Shown: positions 8,468 through 16,309, counted from the stretch's first letter. The stretch is 64,000 bases of DNA from Prevotella sp. (GCA_017478085.1 JAFVEE010000021.1:1-64000), one strand, 5' to 3'. Notes: a model not told the origin generated them from the letters alone. Made by a program: numbers and translations.

Positions 8468-9869
8468 CGCTTTGCAATTGTTTATAAGTAACAACGGGAT
8501 GCTTGGCAGCCAGCACATCGTCGACACGGCCAATGGGCGTATGGTGCGGGGCCGACTTCACCAGTTCGGGGTCGGTCTTGGCTTCCTCGGCAATCTGGCG
8601 CATCACGGCAATGAAGCCATCGATGGTATCCTTCGACTCGTTCTCCGTAGGCTCTATCATCAGGCTCTCGTGGAACAGCAGGGGGAAGTAGATGGTGGGG
8701 GCGTGGTAGCCGTAGTCCAGCAGGCGCTTGGCCACGTCCATCGTCGTCACGCCGGTGCTCTTGTCCTTCAGACCGTCGAACACGAACTCGTGCTTGCACA
8801 GCGTGTCGATGGGCAGTTCGTAGACATCCTTCAGCTGCTCCTTGATGTAGTTGGCATTGAGCGTGGCCAGCGGGCCTACCATCTTGATGTTCTCGCGTCC
8901 CAGCGTGAGGATGTAGGCGTAGGCACGCATCGCCACGGCGAAGTTGCCGTGGTAGGGGCTCACCTCGGGGAAAAACTCTTCAAGTCCTTTCCTTACACCA
9001 ACAGGTCCGGCACCGGGACCGCCGCCGCCGTGAGGCGTCGAGAACGTCTTGTGCAGGTTGATGTGCATCACGTCGAAGCCCATATCGCCCGGGCGGGCAG
9101 CACCCAGCATGGGGTTCAGGTTGGCTCCGTCGTAGTACATCAGGCCGCCAGCCTCGTGGATGAGCTTCTCGATCTCAGGAATCTGCCGCTCGAAGAGGCC
9201 CAGGGTATTGGGGTTGGTCATCATCATGGCGGCGATGTTCTCACTGCCCACACGAACCAGCAGCTCGCGGAGGGCATCGACATCGACGGTGCCGTCGCTG
9301 AGCGACTTCACCTCAACGATCTCAAGGCCGCAGACGGCAGCCGAGGCGGGGTTGGTGCCGTGGGCCGAGTCGGGCACGATGACCAGGCGGCGCTTCTCGT
9401 CGCCGCGGCTCTCGTGATACTTGCGAATGATCATCAGACCCGTCAGCTCGCCGTGGGCTCCGGCGAAAGGCTTCAGCGTGAAGGCATGCAGCCCCGTCAG
9501 CTCGCAGAGCGAACGGCAGAGCAGCGTGCAGACGGCCTCGGCACCGCGTGTGGTCTCGGCGGGCTGCAGCGGGTGCAGGTTCTGGAACTGCGGTAGGGCG
9601 GCCATCTCCTCGTTGATCTTCGGGTTGTACTTCATCGTACAGGAGCCTAAGGGGTAGAAGCCGTTGTCAACGCCGAAGTTGTCGGCGCTGAGGTTGGTAT
9701 AGTGGCGCACCACCGTCATCTCGTCGCACTCGGGCAACTGGGCATCCTCCTTGCGGCACAGCTCCTGCGGGACGGCATAGTCGCCAAAGCGGTTCTTAGG
9801 AAGAGAATAGCCGCGACGGCCCTCCTTAGAGAGCTCGAATATCAGGTTTCCGTATAGTTTGTTGTTCAT
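8454..9869 (-). CDS. gcvPB: Glycine dehydrogenase (decarboxylating) subunit 2, P-protein C-terminal half
   Basis: The 471-residue PLP-binding half of the split P-protein decarboxylates glycine and passes the aminomethyl group to lipoyl-H-protein. The Schiff-base lysine lies in HINLHKTFSTPHGGGGPG. The preceding DGANLNPMLG and SAHGTNPASAA segments are typical of the family. Length fits subunit 2 of split systems. It lies between gcvPA and lpd in the operon. An AT-rich heptamer element of about 80 bp separates it from gcvPA, and its stop sits on the edge of a GC-rich repeat arm. Confidence 0.96.
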   Translation of the reverse strand: MNNKLYGNLIFELSKEGRRGYSLPKNRFGDYAVPQELCRKEDAQLPECDEMTVVRHYTNLSADNFGVDNGFYPLGSCTMKYNPKINEEMAALPQFQNLHPLQPAETTRGAEAVCTLLCRSLCELTGLHAFTLKPFAGAHGELTGLMIIRKYHESRGDEKRRLVIVPDSAHGTNPASAAVCGLEIVEVKSLSDGTVDVDALRELLVRVGSENIAAMMMTNPNTLGLFERQIPEIEKLIHEAGGLMYYDGANLNPMLGAARPGDMGFDVMHINLHKTFSTPHGGGGPGAGPVGVRKGLEEFFPEVSPYHGNFAVAMRAYAYILTLGRENIKMVGPLATLNANYIKEQLKDVYELPIDTLCKHEFVFDGLKDKSTGVTTMDVAKRLLDYGYHAPTIYFPLLFHESLMIEPTENESKDTIDGFIAVMRQIAEEAKTDPELVKSAPHHTPIGRVDDVLAAKHPVVTYKQLQSDEQH

Positions 9870-9883
9870 TATTCCTTCTGCAA

Positions 9884-9966
9884 ATTAGTAATTAGTAATG
9901 AGTAATTAGTAATTTCAGCTGCGACGCTAATCATAATTACTCATTACTAATTACTCATTACTCATT
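9884..9966. repeat. AT-rich 7-bp-period inverted repeat between gcvPA and gcvPB
   Basis: The left part (ATTAGTAATGAGTAATTAGT) and right part (ATTACTCATTACTAATTACT) are inverted copies built from a TACTCAT heptamer, separated by CAGCTGCGACGC. The 22 bases from ctaatcataattactc onward recur at 18271. The element encodes the final codons of gcvPA (MSNE*), so it begins inside that gene. Confidence 0.75.
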
Positions 9967-11318
9967 TTAATAAGTTGGTCAATCTCTTCCTTGGTGCGCT
10001 TCTCAGTAACGGCCAACATCAGTTGGTCGTCGGCCACCTTGATGCCACCGAAGATGCCGTGGTCGAGGAAACGACGCTGCAAGGCATCGACGTCGCCGTC
10101 GTAGCGCACCACGAACTCGTTGAAGAACGGCTGGTCGTAGACGAGCGTGAAGCGGCCCGTCTTCAGCAGTTCGTCGCACAAGTAGTGGGCACCGGCATAA
10201 CCCAACTGGGCAGCCTCCTTCAAACCTTGCTTTCCCATCAACGAGCAGTAGATGGTGACGAAGAGCGCCATCAACGACTGGTTGGAGCAGATGTTCGAGG
10301 TGGCTTTCTGCCGACGGATGTGCTGCTCACGGGCTTGCAGCGTGAGCACGAAGGCCCGCTGACCACGGTTGTCCACCGTCTTGCCCACGATGCGGCCCGG
10401 CATCTTGCGGATGAGCTTCTCGGTGCAGCACATATAGCCCACATAGGGGCCACCGAACTGCATCGGGATGCCCAGCGACTGCGCATCGCCCACGGCGATG
10501 TCGGCCCCCCACTCAGCAGGCGTCTTCAGCACGGCCAGGTCGGCAATGACGCTGTTCATGATGAAGAGACCCTTCTGGGCGTGGATGGCATCGGCAAAGC
10601 CCGTGTAGTCCTCGACGATGCCGAAGCGGTTGGGCTGCTGTACCAGCACGCCGGCCACGCCGGTTTGATTTGAGATTTGAGAATTAAGAATTGAGAAATC
10701 GGTAACGCCGTCCTTGGCGGGAATCATCTCGATGTCAATGCCCTGGAAGTGGGCGTAGGTCTTGACCACGGCGAGCGTCTTGGGGTCAAGGGTCTCGCTC
10801 ACCAGCACCTTGTTTTGCTTCTTGCCTGCTGCCACGGCCATCATCACGGCCTCGGCAGTGGCGGTGGTGCCGTCGTACATCGAGGCATTCGAGATGTCCA
10901 TGCCCGTTAGCTCGGTCATCATCGACTGGAACTCGAAGATGTAGTGCAGCGTACCCTGTGAGATCTCGGCCTGGTAGGGCGTATAGCTGGTGAGGAACTC
11001 AGAACGGCTGAGCAGGTTAGGGATGACGGCGGGCGTGTAGTGGTCGTAGACGCCGGCACCGGCAAAGCACATGAGTTGCTGGTTCTGCGAGCCCAGCTGC
11101 TCGAACAGCTGGCGCACCTCCAGCTCGCTCATCTCCGAGGGCAGCTGGTAGTCGCCCCGGAAGCGGATGGCCTCGGGGATGTCGGCGTAAAGGGCGTCGA
11201 GGGAGTCGACGCCCACACTGGCCAGCATCTGCTGGAGGTCGGTCTCGGTATGAGGGAAGTATCTGAAGCCCACCCTCTTCCCCTCCCCTAGGGAGGGGGG
11301 ATTGGTTACCTTTTCCAT
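9951..11318 (-). CDS. gcvPA: Glycine dehydrogenase (decarboxylating) subunit 1, P-protein N-terminal half
   Basis: The 455-residue subunit pairs with GcvPB to form the active P-protein. Family segments are visible: YTPYQAEISQGTLHYIFEFQ, the TGMDISNASMYDGTTATAEA region, and GGPYVGYMCCTEKLIRKMPG. Three oddities come from repeats. The first 18 or so residues (MEKVTNPPSLGEGKRVGF) are encoded by a GC-rich element, so the native start seems to have been replaced. Residues around DFSILNSQISNQTG are an in-frame insertion of an 8-bp-period repeat. The C-terminal MSNE* lies in an AT-rich heptamer repeat. The core looks intact. Confidence 0.95.
   Translation of the reverse strand: MEKVTNPPSLGEGKRVGFRYFPHTETDLQQMLASVGVDSLDALYADIPEAIRFRGDYQLPSEMSELEVRQLFEQLGSQNQQLMCFAGAGVYDHYTPAVIPNLLSRSEFLTSYTPYQAEISQGTLHYIFEFQSMMTELTGMDISNASMYDGTTATAEAVMMAVAAGKKQNKVLVSETLDPKTLAVVKTYAHFQGIDIEMIPAKDGVTDFSILNSQISNQTGVAGVLVQQPNRFGIVEDYTGFADAIHAQKGLFIMNSVIADLAVLKTPAEWGADIAVGDAQSLGIPMQFGGPYVGYMCCTEKLIRKMPGRIVGKTVDNRGQRAFVLTLQAREQHIRRQKATSNICSNQSLMALFVTIYCSLMGKQGLKEAAQLGYAGAHYLCDELLKTGRFTLVYDQPFFNEFVVRYDGDVDALQRRFLDHGIFGGIKVADDQLMLAVTEKRTKEEIDQLIKMSNE
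10664..10701. repeat. In-frame 8-bp-period repeat inside gcvPA
   Basis: Bases reading TTTGAGAT-TTGAGAAT-TAAGAATT-GAGAAATC on the plus strand match the octamer family seen at 5641 and 7101. On the coding strand they give FSILNSQISNQ, a stretch not expected in GcvPA homologues, and they do not break the frame. Confidence 0.65.
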
Positions 11319-11377
11319 AACATTTCTAATATATAAGCTGTCAAAGTCCCTCCCACGGGGAGGGGTTGGGGTGGGCT
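11266..11377. repeat. GC-rich inverted-arm element spanning the gcvH-gcvPA junction
   Basis: The left arm (CCCACCCTCTTCCCCTCCCC, then TAGGGAGGGGGGATTGGTTA) faces a right arm (CCCTCCCACGGGGAGGGG, then TTGGGGTGGGCT) over about 112 bp. The outer ends aagccc and gggct match the element at 558. The gcvPA start codon at 11318 lies inside it and the gcvH stop (TAG) is at its edge. Confidence 0.75.
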
Positions 11378-11753
11378 ATTTGCAAAACTCTTCGTAGGCC
11401 TGTGCGTCCATCAGGTTGTCGAGCTCGGTCTTGTCGCTCAGCTCCACCTTGATGATCCAGTTCTCGTAGGGATCCTGGTTCAGCAGCTCGGGCTGCTCCT
11501 CCAAGGCCTCGTTCACCTCGACGATGGTACCACTCACGGGAGCGATGATGTCGCTGGCGGCCTTCACGCTCTCCACGGCGCCGAACTCCTCGCCTGCCTC
11601 TACCTCGTCGTCGACCTCGGGCAGGTCAACGTAGACCACGTTGCCCAGGGCGTGCTGAGCATAGTCGGTAATACCAATGAAGGCCATTTCGCCCTCTACT
11701 TTCACAAACTCGTGCGACTCGCTGTAATAGAGTCCTTCAATTACTTTTGCCAT
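11376..11753 (-). CDS. gcvH: Glycine cleavage system H protein
   Basis: The 125-residue lipoyl carrier shuttles the aminomethyl group between P- and T-proteins. The lipoylation site is Lys64 in GAVESVKAASDI. The DYAQHALGNVVYVDLPEVDD segment is typical, and length is normal. The gene lies 8 bp downstream of gcvT. A lipoate ligase heads the operon and is the likely source of its cofactor. The stop codon touches a GC-rich element that starts the gcvPA region. Confidence 0.97.
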   Translation of the reverse strand: MAKVIEGLYYSESHEFVKVEGEMAFIGITDYAQHALGNVVYVDLPEVDDEVEAGEEFGAVESVKAASDIIAPVSGTIVEVNEALEEQPELLNQDPYENWIIKVELSDKTELDNLMDAQAYEEFCK

Positions 11754-11761
11754 AGCTATTC

Positions 11762-12865
11762 TTATTTTTTATAATGTTTGTCGTAGAAACGTTTCTTGAC
11801 CACCACGCCGGGGAAGGTCTTCTTGCGAATCTGAATCTGGAGCTGCGTGCCCAGGGCGGCGTAGCGGCTGTCGACGAGCGCCATGCAGACGCTCTTGTAG
11901 GTAGAGATGGTGTGGTAGCCCGTGGTCACCTCGCCCACCTGCTGGCCCTCGGCGTTGAGCACGGGGTAGCCGTGGCGGGGAATGGCCTTGTCGCTGAGCT
12001 CGATGCCCACCAGCTTACGGGCCACGCCCTCCTCCTTCTGGCGGAGCAGGGCCTCGCGGCCAATGAACTCAGGCTTCTGGAACTTCACGAACATCGACAG
12101 ACCGGCCATCACGGGCGAGATCTGTTCAGACAGCTCGTCACCATAGAGCGGCAGACCCACCTCGAAGCGCAGCGTGTCGCGGCAGCCCAGTCCGCAGGCT
12201 TGCACACCGGCAGCGATGAGCTTGTCCCAACAATTATTAATGTACGCGTGCGAGGCGTAGATCTCGAAGCCGTCCTCGCCGGTGTAGCCAGTGCGACTGA
12301 TAATGATGTCGTCGATGCGCTTGCAGGTATAGAACTCCATCTCCTTGCAAGGCATGCCCAGCACGTTCTCTACCGTATCTTCGGCCAGGGGGCCCTGCAC
12401 GGCCAGCTGTCCATATTGCTCCGAAGCGTTCTGCAAGTCGATGTCGAAGCCCTCGGCCTGCTGCTGCATCCACGCCCAGTCCTTGTCGATGTTGGCGGCA
12501 TTGATCACGAGGAAGAAGTCCTGTTCACCCATCTTATAGACCAGCAGGTCGTCGACGGTACCACCATCGTCGTAGCACATCATGCCGTAGAACACCTTGC
12601 CCACGGGGGCACCGGCCACGTCGTTGGTGAAGATGTGCTGCACGTAGCGCTCGGCCTCGCGACCGCGCACGGTCACCTCGCCCATGTGGCTCACGTCGAA
12701 CACACCCACACGCTCGCGAACAGCCGTATGCTCAGGGGCTATGCCCACATATTGCAGAGGCATCTCGAAGCCGCCGAACGACACCATCAGCGCCTTCATC
12801 CCCACGTGCTTGTCGTAGAGGCAGGTGCGCTTGTCTTTCTTTTCCAGTTCTGTCTTGATTCCCAT
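11762..12865 (-). CDS. gcvT: Aminomethyltransferase (T-protein)
   Basis: The 367-residue tetrahydrofolate-dependent enzyme releases ammonia and forms 5,10-methylene-THF. Family landmarks include MALQYVG-type N-terminal text (GFEMPLQYVG), VFDVSHMGEV, the SRTGYTGEDGFEIY loop and GLPLYGDELSEQISPVMAGL. Length matches bacterial GcvT. It is second in the operon, 10 bp after the lipoate ligase gene. Confidence 0.97.
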   Translation of the reverse strand: MGIKTELEKKDKRTCLYDKHVGMKALMVSFGGFEMPLQYVGIAPEHTAVRERVGVFDVSHMGEVTVRGREAERYVQHIFTNDVAGAPVGKVFYGMMCYDDGGTVDDLLVYKMGEQDFFLVINAANIDKDWAWMQQQAEGFDIDLQNASEQYGQLAVQGPLAEDTVENVLGMPCKEMEFYTCKRIDDIIISRTGYTGEDGFEIYASHAYINNCWDKLIAAGVQACGLGCRDTLRFEVGLPLYGDELSEQISPVMAGLSMFVKFQKPEFIGREALLRQKEEGVARKLVGIELSDKAIPRHGYPVLNAEGQQVGEVTTGYHTISTYKSVCMALVDSRYAALGTQLQIQIRKKTFPGVVVKKRFYDKHYKK

Positions 12866-12875
12866 TGTATCTTGT

Positions 12876-13589
12876 TTAAGGTATTAAGTTTATGAATTCT
12901 TCTTTCAGATAGGTCTGCTCCAGCTGCTCAATGGCGGCCACCTCTTCGCTCGTGAGCACCCGCTCACCCTTGCAAAGCGTCTGGCGTATGCAGGCCTTCA
13001 CCTCGTCCAGGGTCTGCGGCACGTAGTCCTTCAGCAGCGTGATGCGCTGGCGCACGCTCTGGATGCCCTTCTGCTGCAGCTTCTCGGGGCCTGGGGTGAT
13101 GGCGTTCAGCATGTGCTCCATACAGGTGTCGTAGAGCAGCGTGCTGTGAACCACGCTGCGGCCCGGCAGATGGTAGCAGGCCGTGCCGCACACCTTTCGA
13201 CCGCCTATCAGCACATCGTTGTGGCTGGTGCTCACGGCCTCCACGCCCAGACGGCGCAGCACCAGCAGCACCATACCGGTGAACTGCTGGAAGGCGAAGC
13301 CCACGTCCTGGCTCGACGTGATGAGCGACAGCATCAGGTTCTGCTCGTCGGCATACACGCAACCACCCCCGCTCTTGCGCCGGTACATCTCGATGCCGTG
13401 CTGGCGGCAGTAGTCCACGTTGACCTCGCTCTCCAGCAGTTGGTTGCGACCGAAGATGACGCTGGGCCGCACCTGCCACAGGAAGAACAGCTCCGGCTCG
13501 TCCAGATGGCGGGCCGCAAACTCCTCCATGGCAAGATAGAACGACAGCCTTCGCTGGCCAACGCTATCGGGCAGGGTGATGTACTTCAT
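12876..13589 (-). CDS. lplA: Lipoate-protein ligase A family enzyme
   Basis: This 237-residue ligase/transferase attaches lipoate (or octanoate) to the lysine of GcvH. RRKSGGGCVYAD is the RRxSGGG motif of the family, with VIFGRNQ and LIGGRKVCGTACY also visible. It is shorter than two-domain LplA enzymes, so a separate accessory domain may be absent. The start MKYITLP at 13589 was chosen because a longer frame would run through the promoter element at 13614-13621. It is the first gene of the gcv operon, which makes H-protein lipoylation its most likely job. Confidence 0.9.
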   Translation of the reverse strand: MKYITLPDSVGQRRLSFYLAMEEFAARHLDEPELFFLWQVRPSVIFGRNQLLESEVNVDYCRQHGIEMYRRKSGGGCVYADEQNLMLSLITSSQDVGFAFQQFTGMVLLVLRRLGVEAVSTSHNDVLIGGRKVCGTACYHLPGRSVVHSTLLYDTCMEHMLNAITPGPEKLQQKGIQSVRQRITLLKDYVPQTLDEVKACIRQTLCKGERVLTSEEVAAIEQLEQTYLKEEFINLIP

Positions 13590-13613
13590 AACATTAGAAT
13601 TCAGATTCAGTTG

Positions 13614-13621
13614 CAAATTTA
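13614..13621 (-). promoter_or_regulatory. -7 element TAAATTTG heading the gcv operon
   Basis: CAAATTTA on the plus strand reads TAAATTTG toward lplA at 13589. A TTG-containing -33 candidate (TTGTTTGGCG) lies about 20 bp farther upstream. No glycine-riboswitch-like structure is visible in the short leader. Confidence 0.65.
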
Positions 13622-13718
13622 TGAATAAAATATGTAATCGCCAAACAATAAGGCTCAAAAAACATTAAATGTCTCAACTTTTGCCCATTCTGAGAGCGTT
13701 CCTTGAGCCGCAGAAAAA

Positions 13719-13828
13719 CAACCAAGCCTCCGTTGTCGCTCAACGAGGCCTCAATTGTCTCGCAACGGAGCCTCCGTTGTTTTCTAAGGAAGCCTCCGTT
13801 GTTTGCTAACGGAGCCTCCGTTGTCCTC
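13719..13828. repeat. Pentameric 22-bp palindromic array B
   Basis: Five units begin at 13719, 13741, 13763, 13785 and 13807 with cores such as CAACGGAGCCTCCGTTG. It lies in the 335-bp divergent gap between lplA and the AAA/PD-(D/E)XK gene, about 100 bp from each promoter. It is the only one of the five arrays that does not follow a gene's 3' end. Confidence 0.9.
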
Positions 13829-13894
13829 CCGCCGGGGCAAAGTGTTTTTTGTAAGGTTTTTCACCATTTTGTTGCTCGTTTCAGAAAAACTTCG

Positions 13895-13902
13895 TATTTT
13901 TG
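13895..13902 (+). promoter_or_regulatory. -7 element TATTTTTG for the AAA/PD-(D/E)XK gene
   Basis: TATTTTTGCAACAC lies 23 bases before the ATG at 13925. It shows that the open frame upstream of it, which runs back through array B, is not coding. Confidence 0.7.
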
Positions 13903-13924
13903 CAACACAAGAAATAAGGTGACG

Positions 13925-15505
13925 ATGATGACACGTAGATATCCTATAGGCATTCAGACGTTTTCGGAAGTTGTCCGGGGCGGATATGTGTATGTCGACA
14001 AGACCGACCTGGTGTGGCAGTTGGCCCATTACAGCAAATACATATTCCTGAGCCGCCCGCGCCGCTTTGGCAAGTCGCTGCTGTCTTCGACCCTGGCCTC
14101 CTATTTCCGGGGAGAGAAAGAGCTGTTCAGGGGACTGAGGATCATGGAGCTGGAGCAGGAGTGGAAGCAGTACCCCGTGCTGCACTTCGACCTGAGCGGT
14201 GCCAAGCACCTGCCCGTTGAGCTGACAAAGACCGAACTGGGGCTGCAACTCGAGCAAATGGAAAGGATCTATGGTGCCAACCCCGAAGAGGCGTCGCCCG
14301 GCATGCGCCTGGGAGGGCTCATCCGCCGTTCCTACGAGAAGACGGGCCGGCAGGCCGTGGTGATCATCGACGAATACGATGCCCCGCTTCTCGATGTGCT
14401 GCACGATGACCTGCGGCTGCACGAGGTGCGCGAGCTGATGCAGGAGTTCTACCAGCGGCTGAAGATGCTGGAGCCCTACATCAGGTTCTGCTTCATAACA
14501 GGCATCACCAAGTTTTCACAGCTCAGCATCTTCTCGACCATCAACAACCTCACGAACGTCACCATGGACCGCAGGTTTGCCGCCATCTGTGGCATCACCG
14601 AGCAGGAACTCAGCACCACGCTCCGAGAGGATGTAGAGTTGCTTGCAGCCGAGAATGACACAACCCCGCAGGATATGCACCAACGGCTGAAACGGCAGTA
14701 CGATGGGTACCGCTTCAGCGAAGCGCCCGTCGACATATACAACCCCTTCAGCCTTCTGAAAGCCTTCCAGCAGTCCAAGGTGGCCAATTTCTGGTTCGAG
14801 AGCGGAACGCCCACATTCCTCATCCGGCAGATGCAGAAATTCAACACCGACATCATGTCTTTGGAGAATCTTGAGGTACCCTCCTCGGCTTTCGACCAGC
14901 CTACAGAGAATATGGAAGATGCCCTGCCGCTGCTCTATCAAAGCGGGTACCTTACCATCAAGGACTATGACCGCGAGACTGACATCTACCAGCTCTCCAT
15001 GCCCAACCAGGAAGTAAGAACGGGCTATGTGCGGGGGCTCTTGCCTGCCTATGCAGGACTCAATTCCACCGATGTGCAGATGGGCTTTGCCTTCAAGTTC
15101 TGGCGCGCCCTCAGAAAGGGCGACGTCGACCTGGCCATGCGCGAGATGCAAGCCTATCTGGCCGGTGTGCCCTACGTGGAGGGCTTCAAGCAGAAGTTGG
15201 CCGATGCGGCCACGGCTGAGGGATTCTACGAATATACGATGTACCTGATTTTCTCGATGCTCAACGTCTATGCCCGCACTCAGGTGAAGTGCGCCCGGGG
15301 ACGTATAGACATGGTGGTATGGATGCCCGAAGCCATCTATGTCTTCGAACTGAAGACGGGGGCAACCGCGCAGCAGGCCCTGGAACAAATAGACCAGAAG
15401 GGCTATGCCATACCCTACCAGACGGATGGCCGCAGGGTGGTGAAGGTCGGAGTAATGTTCAATGTAGACACCCGCACTCCTGAAGAATGGGCTGTCAAAG
15501 AGTAG
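13925..15505 (+). CDS. AAA-ATPase-like protein with C-terminal PD-(D/E)XK nuclease domain (DUF1703 type)
   Basis: The protein has about 526 residues. The N-terminal ATPase-like region carries RPRRFGKSLL in place of a standard Walker A loop and AVVIIDEYDAPLLDV as Walker B. The C-terminal part ends in GRIDMVVWMPEAIYVFELKT, the D...E-x-K arrangement of the PD-(D/E)XK fold. Families of this type are multi-copy in Bacteroidales; their role is not established and I cannot say whether it is mobile-element associated. ATG at 13925 and 13928 are alternative starts. It is a single gene with its own promoter, followed by the HicB/HicA-like cassette. Confidence 0.85.
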   Translation: MMTRRYPIGIQTFSEVVRGGYVYVDKTDLVWQLAHYSKYIFLSRPRRFGKSLLSSTLASYFRGEKELFRGLRIMELEQEWKQYPVLHFDLSGAKHLPVELTKTELGLQLEQMERIYGANPEEASPGMRLGGLIRRSYEKTGRQAVVIIDEYDAPLLDVLHDDLRLHEVRELMQEFYQRLKMLEPYIRFCFITGITKFSQLSIFSTINNLTNVTMDRRFAAICGITEQELSTTLREDVELLAAENDTTPQDMHQRLKRQYDGYRFSEAPVDIYNPFSLLKAFQQSKVANFWFESGTPTFLIRQMQKFNTDIMSLENLEVPSSAFDQPTENMEDALPLLYQSGYLTIKDYDRETDIYQLSMPNQEVRTGYVRGLLPAYAGLNSTDVQMGFAFKFWRALRKGDVDLAMREMQAYLAGVPYVEGFKQKLADAATAEGFYEYTMYLIFSMLNVYARTQVKCARGRIDMVVWMPEAIYVFELKTGATAQQALEQIDQKGYAIPYQTDGRRVVKVGVMFNVDTRTPEEWAVKE

Positions 15506-15530
15506 CAAAAGCAGACAAAGTGCTTTTTTT

Positions 15531-15580
15531 CACCCAAAATGGTTGTCATATCAGCCTTTTTTCGTACCTTTGCAGCCAAA
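15531..15580 (+). repeat. Promoter-bearing 50-bp direct repeat, copy 1
   Basis: This segment matches 16245-16294 at 46 of 50 positions, including CATATCAGCCTTTTTTCGTA followed by CCTTTGC. The two copies bracket the HicB/HicA-like gene pair. It contains the hicB -7 element TACCTTTG at 15565-15572. Confidence 0.9.
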
Positions 15581-15603
15581 CCAGTGTAAAAAAAAGAACA
15601 AAG

Positions 15604-15972
15604 ATGATAGACAGCATCATATTCAGCAAGGCCAAAGGCACCATGGAGGTATCTGTGTCGGTCTACGTTTTCAAGGAGAATGACGTATTCGTGGCCTACT
15701 GCCCGTCACTCGACCTGTCTGGCTACGACACCACCGAAGAAACCGCCCGTAGCGACTTTGAGTATGCCCTGCAGGAGTACGTCAAATTCCAGGTAGAGCA
15801 CGACACTCTCAGCAAAGACCTAATGCTCCACGGATGGGAGGTGAAGCAACGCAAGGCCAAAGGCCCAGAGATCAGTACGCTGCTTCGCCGCACCCAACTG
15901 CGTGACGTGTTCAAGAAGCCTGAATACAAGATGATTCGCAACACCACCGACCTAAAGGCCGCCTACGTATGA
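15604..15972 (+). CDS. HicB-like antitoxin
   Basis: This 122-residue protein has the HicB partial RNase-H-like pattern: FKENDVFVAYCPSLDLSGYD followed by TTEETARSDFEYALQEYV. The C-terminal segment (LLRRTQLRDVFKKPEYK) is basic and could bind DNA, but no clear ribbon-helix-helix or HTH is visible. ATG 15604 was chosen because it follows the TACCTTTG at 15565. It overlaps the next gene by 4 bp (ATGA), as expected for a toxin-antitoxin pair. Here the antitoxin comes first, the opposite of the pair at 36.5 kb. Confidence 0.75.
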   Translation: MIDSIIFSKAKGTMEVSVSVYVFKENDVFVAYCPSLDLSGYDTTEETARSDFEYALQEYVKFQVEHDTLSKDLMLHGWEVKQRKAKGPEISTLLRRTQLRDVFKKPEYKMIRNTTDLKAAYV

Positions 15973-16232
15973 ACACGGTACGACTGAGCAACATTTCGAT
16001 TGCCGAGTTTGAACAGTTCCTTGAGTACTTAGGCTGTATTCGTGTGGACAATGGCAATGAAGGACACGAGAAATGGATGAAGCCGGGGATAACACGTCCT
16101 ATCATCTTTCAGACACACATCGACCCGATTCCAGAGTTTATCGTCCGTAACAACCTGCGCAACCTTTGCGTATCGAGAAAGGCTTTTACAGAATGGTATC
16201 TTGGGAAAAAGAAAAAAGGTTCAAAGCAATAA
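15969..16232 (+). CDS. HicA-like toxin (probable)
   Basis: This 87-residue basic protein is translationally coupled to the HicB-like gene. EGHEKWMKPG corresponds to the GSH-containing strand of HicA, where the histidine is catalytic for mRNA cleavage. A HIDPIPEFIVRNNLRNL segment resembles the P-x-H...tlrsilk stretch of the family. The match is imperfect, so function is inferred mainly from size, coupling and partner. The C terminus is Lys-rich (GKKKKGSKQ). Confidence 0.55.
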   Translation: MNTVRLSNISIAEFEQFLEYLGCIRVDNGNEGHEKWMKPGITRPIIFQTHIDPIPEFIVRNNLRNLCVSRKAFTEWYLGKKKKGSKQ

Positions 16233-16244
16233 CATAAGTTTTTC

Positions 16245-16294
16245 CACCCAAAATTGCGGTCATATCAGCCTTTTTTCGTACCTTTGCACCCAAA
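16245..16294 (+). repeat. Promoter-bearing 50-bp direct repeat, copy 2 (dxs promoter)
   Basis: Second copy of the segment at 15531-15580, with four mismatches. It contains TACCTTTG at 16279-16286 and serves dxs, whose GTG start is 23 bases downstream. Confidence 0.9.
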
Positions 16295-16309
16295 TGACAA
16301 CCTTAAAAA

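Noticed and set aside
8412..11377. Frameshifts in the gcv operon caused by the repeats
   Set aside because: Each repeat in a coding region keeps the frame, and the conserved motifs of Lpd, GcvPA and GcvPB remain continuous.
13590..13620. Glycine riboswitch ahead of the gcv operon
   Set aside because: The leader between promoter and lplA start is about 20 bases long, too short for such a structure, and no conserved core is visible.
13719..13828. CRISPR-like array
   Set aside because: Repeat units are degenerate and only 5 bp of linker separates the palindromes, so there are no spacers; no cas genes are present in the window.
13703..13924. Upstream extension of the AAA/PD-(D/E)XK protein
   Set aside because: The extension would translate through repeat array B and past a TATTTTTG promoter element at 13895; the protein family begins near MTRRYPIGIQTF.
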